From Methanobacteriota archaeon (GTDB lineage Bacteria; Bacteroidota; Bacteroidia; Flavobacteriales_D; Sanyastnellaceae): DNA of 34,215 bases. The stretch spans positions 1-34,215 of the forward strand of contig PBNL01000008.1 in assembly GCA_002723115.1 (NCBI GenBank), in the 5' to 3' direction. Positions within the stretch are counted from its first letter, which is position 1. Every line of letters begins with the position of its first letter. The notes beneath the pieces were generated by a model. That model saw only the letters and a program-made list of their open reading frames with translations. It did no database searches and was not told the origin of the DNA. This document shows, in pieces, positions 1 through 8,431 of the stretch. Both the position numbers and the translations under genes were made by a program.

Positions 1-2481
1 AAAAAATCAACCTTTAAAGGGAAAGATTTAGAAAATATTAAATATGAACAGCTTCTAGATTATGCAACTCCTTTTTCAAATCCTGAAAACGCATTTAGAA
101 TTATAATTGGAGATTTTGTTACAACTAGTGACGGTACAGGTATAGTACATACTGCACCAACATTTGGTGCGGATGACGCATTGGTAGCCAAAAACGCAGG
201 TGTGCCACCCATGCTTATCGATGACGGAAATGGTCATGGAGTTCCCTTAGTAGATCTTCAAGGCAGGTTAAGAGAAGGCTACGGGCCGTTTGCTGGATAC
301 TACGTAAAGAACGATTACTACCCTGAGGGAGAAGCGCCTGAAAAATCTGTTGACGTTGAAATTGCGATAGATCTTAAGACTAGAGGTCAAGCATTCAAAG
401 TAGAGAAATACGAACACAGCTACCCTCATTGTTGGAGAACAGATAAACCGGTTCTCTATTACCCTCTTGATTCTTGGTTTGTAAAAGCTACAGCGAAGAA
501 GGACAGGATGTCTGAACTCAATAAGACCATTAATTGGAAACCTGCAAGTACTGGAACTGGAAGATTTGGGAAATGGCTTGAGAATTTGAACGATTGGAAT
601 TTGAGTCGCTCAAGATTTTGGGGTATTCCAATCCCGATTTGGCGTACTGAAGATGGTTCTGAAGAGATGTGTATTGGATCAGTAGAGGAACTTGCTACAG
701 CATGTTCAGAAGCTGTTGACGCAGGATTTATGACGACAAATCCACTAGCAGATTTTTCTCCAGGCGATATGTCTGAAGACAACTACAATACCTTCGATTT
801 ACACAAGCACGTGGTAGATGAGATCGTATTAAAGTCTTCAAAGGGAGAGCCTATGAGGCGTGAGTCTGACTTGATAGACGTTTGGTTTGATTCAGGATCC
901 ATGCCTTATGCTCAATGGCATTATCCATTTGAAAATGCAGATAAAGTAGACGCAGGAGGAGCATATCCAGCAGATTTTATTGCTGAGGGAGTAGACCAAA
1001 CCAGAGGTTGGTTCTATACCCTACACGCCATTTCAACAATGGTATTTGACAAGGTAGCTTATAAGAATGTTGTGTCTAATGGACTGGTTCTTGACAAGCA
1101 TGGAGTGAAAATGTCAAAGCGTCTAAATAATGCGATTGATCCTTTTAAAACTCTAGATACATATGGAGCGGACGCAACGCGTTGGTATATGATTAGCAAT
1201 GCTCAACCTTGGGACAATCTAAAGTTCGATCTTGATGGAGTAGGTGAGGTGACTAGAAAGTTCTTTGGAACGCTACACAACACTTACAATTTCTTTGCAC
1301 TTTACGCTAATATCGACGGTTATACAGGTGGTGAGGAAGAGATTCCACATGCACAGAGACCTGAAATAGATAGGTGGATATTGTCTAGAATGCATACAAT
1401 AGCTGGAGATATTCATAAAGCATTTGAAGACCTAGAACCTACAAAGGCAGCAAGGTTACTTCAGAGTTTCGTTACTGATGAATTGAGTAATTGGTATGTT
1501 AGACTAAATCGTCAGCGTTTCTGGAAGGGTGATATGAATGAGGATAAGTTGAGTGCATACCAAACCCTTGTTTCATGCCTTAAGACTTGTGCAATCCTTG
1601 GTTCACCAATAGCGCCATTTTTTATGGATAGGCTTTATAGAGATGTGAATGAAGGATTAGGTGGCAGTAGAGAGGGAGCTGAAAATTCAGTTCACTTAGC
1701 GGACTTTCCAATGGCCGAAAATGCAGTAATTGACGAGGAACTAGAAAGTAGAATGGAGCTTGCAAGAAAGCTAAGCTCTCAAGTTCTTAGTTTGAGAAAG
1801 AGGGAGATGATAAGGGTAAGACAGCCCCTACGAAGGATAATGGTTCCAGTTCTAGATGACATTAGTGCAAGCAGACTAGCCGCTATCGAGGATCTTATAA
1901 GATCAGAGGTAAACGTAAAAGAGGTTGAAGTAATTAGAGATGGAGGTGGAATTGTAAAGTCGATCAAACCAGACTTTAAGGCTTTGGGCCCTAGATACGG
2001 TAAAAGAATGAAGGCAATTGCTGCTGCTGTAAATGGTTTGGGCTCTGATGCGGCAGATAAATTAGAATCAGCTGGATCATTAATGATCTCTCCCGATGAC
2101 GGCCAAGGAGAAGTAGAATTACTTTTATCTGATGTGCAAATAGCAACAGAGGATATCCCAGGTTGGCTAGTTTCTAGCGAAGGAGGATTAACAGTTGCTC
2201 TAGATATTACAATTGACGATGAGTTGAAGGCAGAAGGGCTTTCAAGAGAACTTGTAAATAGAGTACAAAACCTTAGAAAAGACACTGGCCTTGAGGTAAC
2301 TGATAGAATTACCCTATTTATTAATGCAAATGATGCGTTAAAGGGTCAATTGGTAGAAAATTTGGACTATATTCGAACGCAGACCCTTGCTGAAGAGGTG
2401 GTTTGGAATGAAGGAAAAGGATCTGTGCAAATTGAACTTGACGAAAAAACGAGCGTTAATGTTCAGGTTGTTAAACGATAA
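1..2481 (+). CDS. ileS: Isoleucyl-tRNA synthetase, 3' part (partial at window edge)
   Basis: Charges tRNA-Ile with isoleucine in the cytoplasm. The frame is open from base 1, so the annotated part (826 codons) lacks the N-terminus with the HIGH motif; family members are about 1,100 residues or more. Visible in order: the editing-domain motif HTAPTFGADD (about 148-180), the catalytic-core stretches DSWFVK and LSRSRFWGIP, the DVWFDSGS motif, the KMSKR signature at 1108-1122, and a C-terminal anticodon-binding region containing RVRQPL. No cysteine cluster follows at the C-terminus. Together with KMSKR this points to the eukaryote-like (type 2) IleRS found in many Bacteroidota; that assignment is an inference. 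It is the first visible gene of a ten-gene plus-strand run, with 11 bases before the next gene. Confidence 0.97.
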   Translation, partial: KKSTFKGKDLENIKYEQLLDYATPFSNPENAFRIIIGDFVTTSDGTGIVHTAPTFGADDALVAKNAGVPPMLIDDGNGHGVPLVDLQGRLREGYGPFAGYYVKNDYYPEGEAPEKSVDVEIAIDLKTRGQAFKVEKYEHSYPHCWRTDKPVLYYPLDSWFVKATAKKDRMSELNKTINWKPASTGTGRFGKWLENLNDWNLSRSRFWGIPIPIWRTEDGSEEMCIGSVEELATACSEAVDAGFMTTNPLADFSPGDMSEDNYNTFDLHKHVVDEIVLKSSKGEPMRRESDLIDVWFDSGSMPYAQWHYPFENADKVDAGGAYPADFIAEGVDQTRGWFYTLHAISTMVFDKVAYKNVVSNGLVLDKHGVKMSKRLNNAIDPFKTLDTYGADATRWYMISNAQPWDNLKFDLDGVGEVTRKFFGTLHNTYNFFALYANIDGYTGGEEEIPHAQRPEIDRWILSRMHTIAGDIHKAFEDLEPTKAARLLQSFVTDELSNWYVRLNRQRFWKGDMNEDKLSAYQTLVSCLKTCAILGSPIAPFFMDRLYRDVNEGLGGSREGAENSVHLADFPMAENAVIDEELESRMELARKLSSQVLSLRKREMIRVRQPLRRIMVPVLDDISASRLAAIEDLIRSEVNVKEVEVIRDGGGIVKSIKPDFKALGPRYGKRMKAIAAAVNGLGSDAADKLESAGSLMISPDDGQGEVELLLSDVQIATEDIPGWLVSSEGGLTVALDITIDDELKAEGLSRELVNRVQNLRKDTGLEVTDRITLFINANDALKGQLVENLDYIRTQTLAEEVVWNEGKGSVQIELDEKTSVNVQVVKR

Positions 2482-2492
2482 AAGCCTTAACC

Positions 2493-2864
2493 ATGGCAGA
2501 AATTAGATACTCAGCATCTGACCTTGATGAATTCAAGGCATTGATAGAACAAAAGCTAGAATTAGCTAGAGAAGACTTAAGGCAACTACGCGCTTCTATG
2601 TCTCATAAAGACGATAACTCTACAGAGGATACTGCACCTACATTTAAAATGATGGAGGATGGTTCTGAAACAATGAGTCGTGAGGAGACAGCAGCTCTCG
2701 CAGCACGTCAAGAGAAATTTATTGTAAATCTCGAAAACGCACTGATGAGAATTAAGAATAAGACATACGGTATTTGTAGAGTTACAGGTAAACTTATACC
2801 TAAGGAAAGGCTTAGACTTGTTCCTCACGCGACTTTGTCAATAGAGGCCAAGCAAAGACAATAA
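2493..2864 (+). CDS. DksA/TraR-family regulator with degenerate zinc finger
   Basis: A 123-residue protein of the DksA/TraR family, whose characterised members bind the RNA polymerase secondary channel and modulate transcription. An N-terminal charged coiled-coil region (about 5-90) is followed by the family signature YGICRVTGKLIPKERLR and HATLSIEAK. Only one cysteine (in GICRV) remains of the usual four of the zinc finger, so metal binding is unlikely; this degenerate form is common in Bacteroidota. It lies 11 bases after ileS and 27 before lspA, so it is probably co-transcribed. Target promoters and ppGpp dependence cannot be judged from sequence. Confidence 0.88.
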   Translation: MAEIRYSASDLDEFKALIEQKLELAREDLRQLRASMSHKDDNSTEDTAPTFKMMEDGSETMSREETAALAARQEKFIVNLENALMRIKNKTYGICRVTGKLIPKERLRLVPHATLSIEAKQRQ

Positions 2865-2891
2865 TACCAGACCTTCAGCGCTACATAGAAG

Positions 2892-3491
2892 ATGCGTAAA
2901 CTAGTTCTTCGTTGGCTCTTACCTCTGCTGTTAGCAGATCAAGCGCTTAAGTTTTACATAAAGCTCAATTTTTCAATTCACCAGAGTGATGGATTTATTC
3001 CCGGCATTCTGGAACTTCGCTTTCTTGAAAATGAAGGGATGGCATTTGGTTGGGCCTTGCCGGGTGTTGCAGGTAAACTACTACTAACAACATTCAGAAT
3101 CTTAGCTTCCATTGCTATTGGGGTTTACTTGTCTCGTTTAGTTAAAGAGGGTGCGCATAAGGGTATGTTAAGATGTATCACCTTGATTTGGGCAGGAGCA
3201 ATAGGCAATATTATTGATGGCGCTTTTTATGGATTGATATTCACTCATTCAGGGTGGGATACTGTTGCAACTTTTGCATCAACCGGTGGCTATGCTTCAC
3301 TTTTTATGGCAAATGTTGTGGACATGTTTCACTTCCTTGTGACTTGGCCTAATTGGATGCCTTGGGGCTTAGGAGGTGCTGAGATATTCCCGCCTGTATG
3401 GAATATAGCTGATGCAGCTATTTCAATAGGAGTGATTTGGATATTACTGAGGCAAAGAACGTTTTTTGATAGTTTAGGTACTAAAGCCTAA
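2892..3491 (+). CDS. lspA: Lipoprotein signal peptidase (signal peptidase II)
   Basis: Inner-membrane aspartyl protease that cleaves the signal peptide of diacylated prolipoproteins just before the lipidated cysteine. The 199-residue product has four hydrophobic segments. The catalytic dyad is D144 (in NVVDMF) and D174 (in NIADAAIS), both in their family motifs; an insertion of about 25 residues between GNIIDG and NVVDMF is usual for Bacteroidota LspA. The ATG at 2892 starts MRKLVLRW, just before the first membrane segment. The TAA at 3489-3491 is followed immediately, in the same frame, by ispG coding sequence. GldH, encoded downstream, is a predicted substrate. Confidence 0.96.
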   Translation: MRKLVLRWLLPLLLADQALKFYIKLNFSIHQSDGFIPGILELRFLENEGMAFGWALPGVAGKLLLTTFRILASIAIGVYLSRLVKEGAHKGMLRCITLIWAGAIGNIIDGAFYGLIFTHSGWDTVATFASTGGYASLFMANVVDMFHFLVTWPNWMPWGLGGAEIFPPVWNIADAAISIGVIWILLRQRTFFDSLGTKA

Positions 3492-3500
3492 ACCCGTAAG

Positions 3501-5309
3501 ATACCCATCGGTTCAACGTCTATTGGTGGTGATTCGCCAGTAAGGATTCAATCAATGACAACTACTGATACTTGTGACATTGATGCAAGTATTGCTCAAT
3601 CTATAAGCTTAATCAAAGCAGGGTCTGAGCTAGTGAGATTAACAGCGCCAAGCATCAAAGATGCTGACGCACTTGAAGAAATAGTAGCAGGAATTAGAAA
3701 GGCAGGTTACGACACCCCCATTGTAGCAGACATACATTTCACTCCGAATGCAGCATTTAGAGCAGCTGATTTTGTTGAGCAAATCCGAATCAACCCGGGG
3801 AATTTTGCAGACAAAAAGAAATTTGCAAATCTCGAATACACGGATGAGAGCTATGCTGAAGAGCTTGTCCGTATAAGAGATAAATTCACTCCACTAGTTC
3901 TAAAGTGTAAGGAACTTGGAAGAGCTATGCGAATTGGAACCAATCACGGTTCTCTATCTGATAGGATAACTAGCAGGTTTGGCGATACCCCTCTAGGCAT
4001 GGTAGAAAGTGCACTCGAATTCATAAGAATCTGCCGTGATAACGATTACCACAACCTGGTAATTTCCATGAAGTCTTCCAACACCAACGTAATGGTTGAG
4101 GCATACAGACTCCTAGTATCAAGAATGGAGTCCGAAGGCATGAACTACCCACTTCACCTCGGTGTAACAGAAGCTGGTGACGGCGAGGACGGCAGGGTAA
4201 AGTCCGCTATCGGCATAGGCACACTGCTCGAAGAAGGCATTGGCGATACTGTAAGAGTTAGTCTCACAGAAGCCCCCGAAGCAGAACTTCCAGTAGCCCG
4301 AACCATCGTCGACCGCTACACTAACCACGCCCCCCATCGCTTCCAACCCCAACCTCAAAAACGCGCCCAAGGCATACCACAAGTAGTCCAAACCCTACCC
4401 AACACCGGCCCAGTAACTCATGCAAACCTCATGGGCGTTGGCTATAGGTATTCCGTTACTGACGATAAGTGGGCAATTGCAGACCAAGCAGCTGATTTAG
4501 TTTATTCTGGCGATAGGGTTGTTGATTTCGCTCTTCCGGGAACGCTAAGGGTACTTGTTGATGGCGAGGTATGGGATGAGGGGATGGAGTCTCACGACGC
4601 GGTTTGGTCTATTTCTCAATATAAAAACCTAGATTCTGCAATTGCTGACAAGGGCAATCACTACATTTTAGCGGACACAAATGAGGTTGAACAATTAGAT
4701 GGATTGGATGAAAGCAGGGAAAATCTCACACTCATCCTCAGCTCAAAAAGCACGATGCCAGTTAGCGCGTACAGGGATGCAATTGATGCAATTAAGGATA
4801 CAAGTTGGAGAGTGATTTTGAGAAATTCATGCGAGGAAGGGATTGATAAATACACGCTTTATTCGAGTATTGATGTAGGGGCATTGCTGATAGATAGGTT
4901 GGTAGATGGGGTTTGGCTTGAGGGGTCTCAGGTCAGTCCAGTGGAGAGGAATAGATTGAGTTTTGGGATTTTGCAAGCGACGAGGACAAGAATATCAAAG
5001 ACGGAATATATTTCATGTCCTAGTTGCGGAAGAACGCTTTTCGATTTAGAGGAAACAACGGCAAAGATTAGGAAGGTGACTAACCATCTCAAGGGGGTGA
5101 AAATTGGAATTATGGGTTGTATTGTTAATGGCCCAGGCGAGATGGCTGATGCAGATTTTGGTTATGTAGGGACTGGCCCTGGTAAGATCACTCTTTACAG
5201 AGAAAAGGAGGTTGTGAGAAAGAATGTACCAGAGGATGAAGCAGTTGAAGCGCTTATTGAATTGATAAAGCAAGAGGGATGTTGGGTGGAACCAAACCCT
5301 AAAGGCTAA
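3501..5309 (+). CDS. ispG: (E)-4-hydroxy-3-methylbut-2-enyl-diphosphate synthase, long form, with no standard start codon
   Basis: Fe-S enzyme of the MEP isoprenoid pathway converting MEcPP to HMBPP. The long form found in Bacteroidota, Chlamydiae and plants is seen: TIM barrel, inserted middle domain (about 4440-4980), and C-terminal 4Fe-4S domain with cysteines at codons 5016 and 5025 (CPSC) and 5118 (GCIVNGPGE). The first in-frame ATG is at 3555, but conserved N-terminal sequence (TRKIPIGSTSIGG, then PVRIQSM) reads back to 3492, directly after the lspA stop. No ATG, GTG or TTG lies in that stretch; ATA at 3501 is the earliest plausible non-standard initiator, so I list 3501 provisionally. 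Codons are C-rich at about 4030-4440 and G-rich afterwards. dxs of the same pathway is also in this window. Confidence 0.93.
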   Translation: MPIGSTSIGGDSPVRIQSMTTTDTCDIDASIAQSISLIKAGSELVRLTAPSIKDADALEEIVAGIRKAGYDTPIVADIHFTPNAAFRAADFVEQIRINPGNFADKKKFANLEYTDESYAEELVRIRDKFTPLVLKCKELGRAMRIGTNHGSLSDRITSRFGDTPLGMVESALEFIRICRDNDYHNLVISMKSSNTNVMVEAYRLLVSRMESEGMNYPLHLGVTEAGDGEDGRVKSAIGIGTLLEEGIGDTVRVSLTEAPEAELPVARTIVDRYTNHAPHRFQPQPQKRAQGIPQVVQTLPNTGPVTHANLMGVGYRYSVTDDKWAIADQAADLVYSGDRVVDFALPGTLRVLVDGEVWDEGMESHDAVWSISQYKNLDSAIADKGNHYILADTNEVEQLDGLDESRENLTLILSSKSTMPVSAYRDAIDAIKDTSWRVILRNSCEEGIDKYTLYSSIDVGALLIDRLVDGVWLEGSQVSPVERNRLSFGILQATRTRISKTEYISCPSCGRTLFDLEETTAKIRKVTNHLKGVKIGIMGCIVNGPGEMADADFGYVGTGPGKITLYREKEVVRKNVPEDEAVEALIELIKQEGCWVEPNPKG

Positions 5310-5313
5310 AGAA

Positions 5314-6018
5314 ATGAAAGCTATTGTTATCGGGTCTATCCCATACTCTGATTCTAGTAGAGTAGTTAAGGTATTGACTCGAGATGAAGGAATAATTCCT
5401 GTATTTGTAAGGATATCAAAAAAGAGCGGAGGTGCATTATGGCATCCTTTGGCTTTACTTGAACTAAATGATCTTAAAAGAAAGAATTCGGGGTCACTTG
5501 CAACTTTTAAATCTGCAGAGAGATCAGGGAAAGCGATAAATACAATTCAAGACCCCAAACGCACTGGTGTAGCATTCTTCATTGCAGAAGTTCTGGACAA
5601 ATCCTTACAAGAGGGCGCTCATTTAGAGACCGTTTTCGATGTGGTTGAGGATGGGATAATGTTGCTTGAATCAGATGATCATATTGCCAATCTTCATTTT
5701 TATGTATTAGCCAAAATGATTGCAGCATTAGGTTTAATGCCTGAACATGCTGAAGATGGAATGAGTCTTCATCTAGAAACTGGTGAGTGGTACGATGTTA
5801 AACCACTACTTTCTAAAACCTCTTTTTTACTTAAAAACGAACTGGCTGAATTGATGATAAGAATTCCAGGCATGGATTTTGCTGATATGCGCAACCTAAG
5901 CTTAAATCAATCAGACCGTAAAGAGTTACTGCTCGCTATGGTAATGTTCATTCAACTGCATCACGCGGGATTAAGAGAGATAAAAAGTTATGATGTCCTT
6001 GAGACAATTTTTGACTAA
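5314..6018 (+). CDS. recO: DNA repair protein RecO
   Basis: Recombination mediator of the RecFOR pathway: it helps load RecA onto SSB-coated single-stranded DNA and anneals strands. The 234-residue length matches the family. The N-terminal OB-fold begins MKAIVIGSIPYSDSS and continues with RVVKVLTRDEGIIPVFV; the helical C-terminal part (from about residue 85) includes FFIAEVLDKSLQEG and HFYVLAKMIAALGLMPE. The zinc-binding cysteines present in some RecO proteins are absent. It starts 4 bases after ispG and overlaps the next gene by 29 bases, which suggests translational coupling. Confidence 0.9.
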   Translation: MKAIVIGSIPYSDSSRVVKVLTRDEGIIPVFVRISKKSGGALWHPLALLELNDLKRKNSGSLATFKSAERSGKAINTIQDPKRTGVAFFIAEVLDKSLQEGAHLETVFDVVEDGIMLLESDDHIANLHFYVLAKMIAALGLMPEHAEDGMSLHLETGEWYDVKPLLSKTSFLLKNELAELMIRIPGMDFADMRNLSLNQSDRKELLLAMVMFIQLHHAGLREIKSYDVLETIFD

Positions 6019-8419
6019 AATTACAGCAGTGCTTAGCATACTTTTATGCATTGCTGAATCAGCATATTCTCAAGCTTCAGATGAAAAGCAGATGGTTAGA
6101 GTTGTAGTTGGCTCTATACCAATTCCCTTTGCTGTTTGCACGAATCTTACAACAAATGAAACTTCTGTTTCGAATGCAAACGGAAAGTTGGTTTTGCCTA
6201 ATAGGAGTCACTCTGATACGTTGGAATTTAGATCACTTGGGTTTGAGACCTTAGTTGTTTTGCCTAATGAAGCTATAGACAGTGAAATTAGACTAAACGA
6301 AAGCCCCATAGGCATTGATGCGGTTTTAATCAGTTCAAATATCAGCCCAGCCCAAGTTCAGCGCGAGGGTCTCAAGGGTGTTGAAAAATTGCAGATTACA
6401 TCTGTTGCATCAAACAAATCACCAAGCAAATCGACAGATTTATTGATGAATACAGGACAGGTAATGGTTCAACAAAGTCAGCAAGGTGGTGGTTCGCCAA
6501 TAATTAGAGGATTTGAGGCAAATCGCATACTTCTTGTAGTTGACGGAGTAAGAATGAATAACGCGATCTACAGATCAGGTCACCTTCAAAATGCAATAAC
6601 AGTAGATGCAAACTCACTAGAACAAGTTCAAGTAGTAATGGGACCTAGTTCTGTGAAATACGGAAGTGATGCACTAGGTGGGATAGTTCACTTTCAAACT
6701 CAAAGACCTCGATTTAGAAGAGACGATTCTGAAGATAAATGGTCTGGGTATTCTTCTGTTCAAATGCTAACAAACAACAATTCATCGGTTTTGCATGCAA
6801 GGCTTGAAGGAGGAGCAGAGAAATGGGCAACTATAGTATCAATGAGTAGAAGCGAATTTGGTGATTTGAGGATGGGAGAAAATAGAATGCACGGGGATTC
6901 AGCTTGGGGATTAGCGTCATATTACATTCAATCCATAAATGGAGTAGATAGTGTTCTTGAAAACCCCGATCCACATCTTCAATTAGGAACTGGTTATAGC
7001 CAAACGGATTTCATGCACAAGCTTAGGATAGCAATTCCAGGTGGTGCATTGCAAACTAATGTTCACTACAGTACAAGCTCAGATATTCCTAGGTATGACA
7101 AGATAAATTCTATCAATGACGGAACTTTCAGTTCTAAATGGTCAGAGTGGTCATATGGGCCTCAAAACAGATTCTTAACTGCACTGAATTGGGAACAATT
7201 CTTGGGTATACCTGGGTCTCTTCATACAACAATTGCATACCAAAACATTAAAGAATCAAGGCTAATGAGGAGGCTTGGATTTAGTGATAGAGAGGAACAA
7301 CACGAGAATGTAGATGTTCTATCTGCAACATCGACATGGAGGTCTTCTCCTCATAGAGGTGATGGATGGGTATATGAAATGGGTGTAGATGGTCAATGGA
7401 ATGGAGTTACGTCGTCCTCAAATAGTCCTGAAGTAGTCACACGTTATGCAAATGATGGTTCTACGATGCTTACTCTAGGCGCATTTGCGTCAGCTAAAAG
7501 GACAGTAGAGAATAGAGTTTTTCACGCTGGCCTCAGACTCAATTATTCTTCTATTGAAGCAAATTATGACTTAAGCCAATCGACTTTTGCTGATTTGGAT
7601 TTTAATAGGATAGAATTGAGCAATGGAGCGTTGACGGGAAGTTTGGGCTATGAAATGCCACTTGGAGAAAAGGTTAGAAGTAATAGTTCTATCTCAACAG
7701 GCTTTAGAAACCCAAACATCGACGATGCCACAAAAATTCGCGAGAAAAATGGAGAATTGTTGATTCCAAATAACGAGATAACTCCAGAATACATTTATTC
7801 TCTAGACCAAAGCCTAAGTCTGACCCCATTTTCAGACAAGTCAAAACTCAACATTACTGCAGCGGGTTTTTTCAGTCTATGGGCCGATCCAATAGTGCCA
7901 ATGGTGACAACTTATCAAGGTAGTTCAACAATGCAATATGCTGGGGAATTAGTGCAAGTGTATCATAATGCAAATCTTGGCAATTCTGTTATTTACGGTG
8001 GTAGGTTAGAGGTTCAGTCTAATTTATCTGAGGAGTTTGGGCTTAATGGAACAGTAAATTATACTAGAGGCAAGACTATAATAAGCAGAAGTCCATTAAG
8101 TCATATTCCACCAATTTTTGGAAGAGTGGGGCTATTGAAGAAAATGGGAGATTGGGACTTAGAGAGCTTCGTTCTTTTCAACGGAGCAAAGGATGTAAGC
8201 CTATATGGATTGGATGCAACTGATAATTTGAGCCAAGCATTGGATACAGGAACACCTGCATGGTGGATTTGGAATTTTGATGCTTCTTATGCCGTTTCAG
8301 ATAAGCTGCAATTGCAATGTGGAGTCCAAAACCTATTAGACGCACACTACAAGCCCTTCTCCTCTGGAATATCCGCTCCAGGTCGTGGTGTTTCCGTAGC
8401 GCTTAACGCCAACTTCTGA
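5990..8419 (+). CDS. TonB-dependent outer-membrane receptor (809 aa)
   Basis: Outer-membrane gated channel driven by TonB/ExbBD that imports a scarce nutrient. A signal peptide (about 1-27, ending AYSQA) is followed by a carboxypeptidase-regulatory-like domain (about 35-105), a plug (about 145-245, with SPIIRGFEANRILLVVDGVR and VKYGSDALGGIVHF), and a 22-strand-type barrel to the terminal phenylalanine. The plug wording resembles heme- or iron-complex receptors, but that is a weak inference and no ligand can be assigned. ATG codons at 5990 and 5993 are both usable. The start lies inside recO, and holB follows after 12 bases, so an uptake gene sits within a replication and repair gene run. No SusD-like partner is nearby. 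Confidence 0.93.
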   Translation: MMSLRQFLTKITAVLSILLCIAESAYSQASDEKQMVRVVVGSIPIPFAVCTNLTTNETSVSNANGKLVLPNRSHSDTLEFRSLGFETLVVLPNEAIDSEIRLNESPIGIDAVLISSNISPAQVQREGLKGVEKLQITSVASNKSPSKSTDLLMNTGQVMVQQSQQGGGSPIIRGFEANRILLVVDGVRMNNAIYRSGHLQNAITVDANSLEQVQVVMGPSSVKYGSDALGGIVHFQTQRPRFRRDDSEDKWSGYSSVQMLTNNNSSVLHARLEGGAEKWATIVSMSRSEFGDLRMGENRMHGDSAWGLASYYIQSINGVDSVLENPDPHLQLGTGYSQTDFMHKLRIAIPGGALQTNVHYSTSSDIPRYDKINSINDGTFSSKWSEWSYGPQNRFLTALNWEQFLGIPGSLHTTIAYQNIKESRLMRRLGFSDREEQHENVDVLSATSTWRSSPHRGDGWVYEMGVDGQWNGVTSSSNSPEVVTRYANDGSTMLTLGAFASAKRTVENRVFHAGLRLNYSSIEANYDLSQSTFADLDFNRIELSNGALTGSLGYEMPLGEKVRSNSSISTGFRNPNIDDATKIREKNGELLIPNNEITPEYIYSLDQSLSLTPFSDKSKLNITAAGFFSLWADPIVPMVTTYQGSSTMQYAGELVQVYHNANLGNSVIYGGRLEVQSNLSEEFGLNGTVNYTRGKTIISRSPLSHIPPIFGRVGLLKKMGDWDLESFVLFNGAKDVSLYGLDATDNLSQALDTGTPAWWIWNFDASYAVSDKLQLQCGVQNLLDAHYKPFSSGISAPGRGVSVALNANF

Positions 8420-8431
8420 TTAAATTAGCAC

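Noticed and set aside
1779-2285. 168-codon minus-strand open frame inside ileS
   Set aside because: Antisense shadow of conserved ileS sequence with no recognisable features.
4119-4391. 90-codon minus-strand open frame in the C-rich part of ispG
   Set aside because: Considered as a cause of the composition shift, but it has no family features and the ispG reading is conserved throughout.
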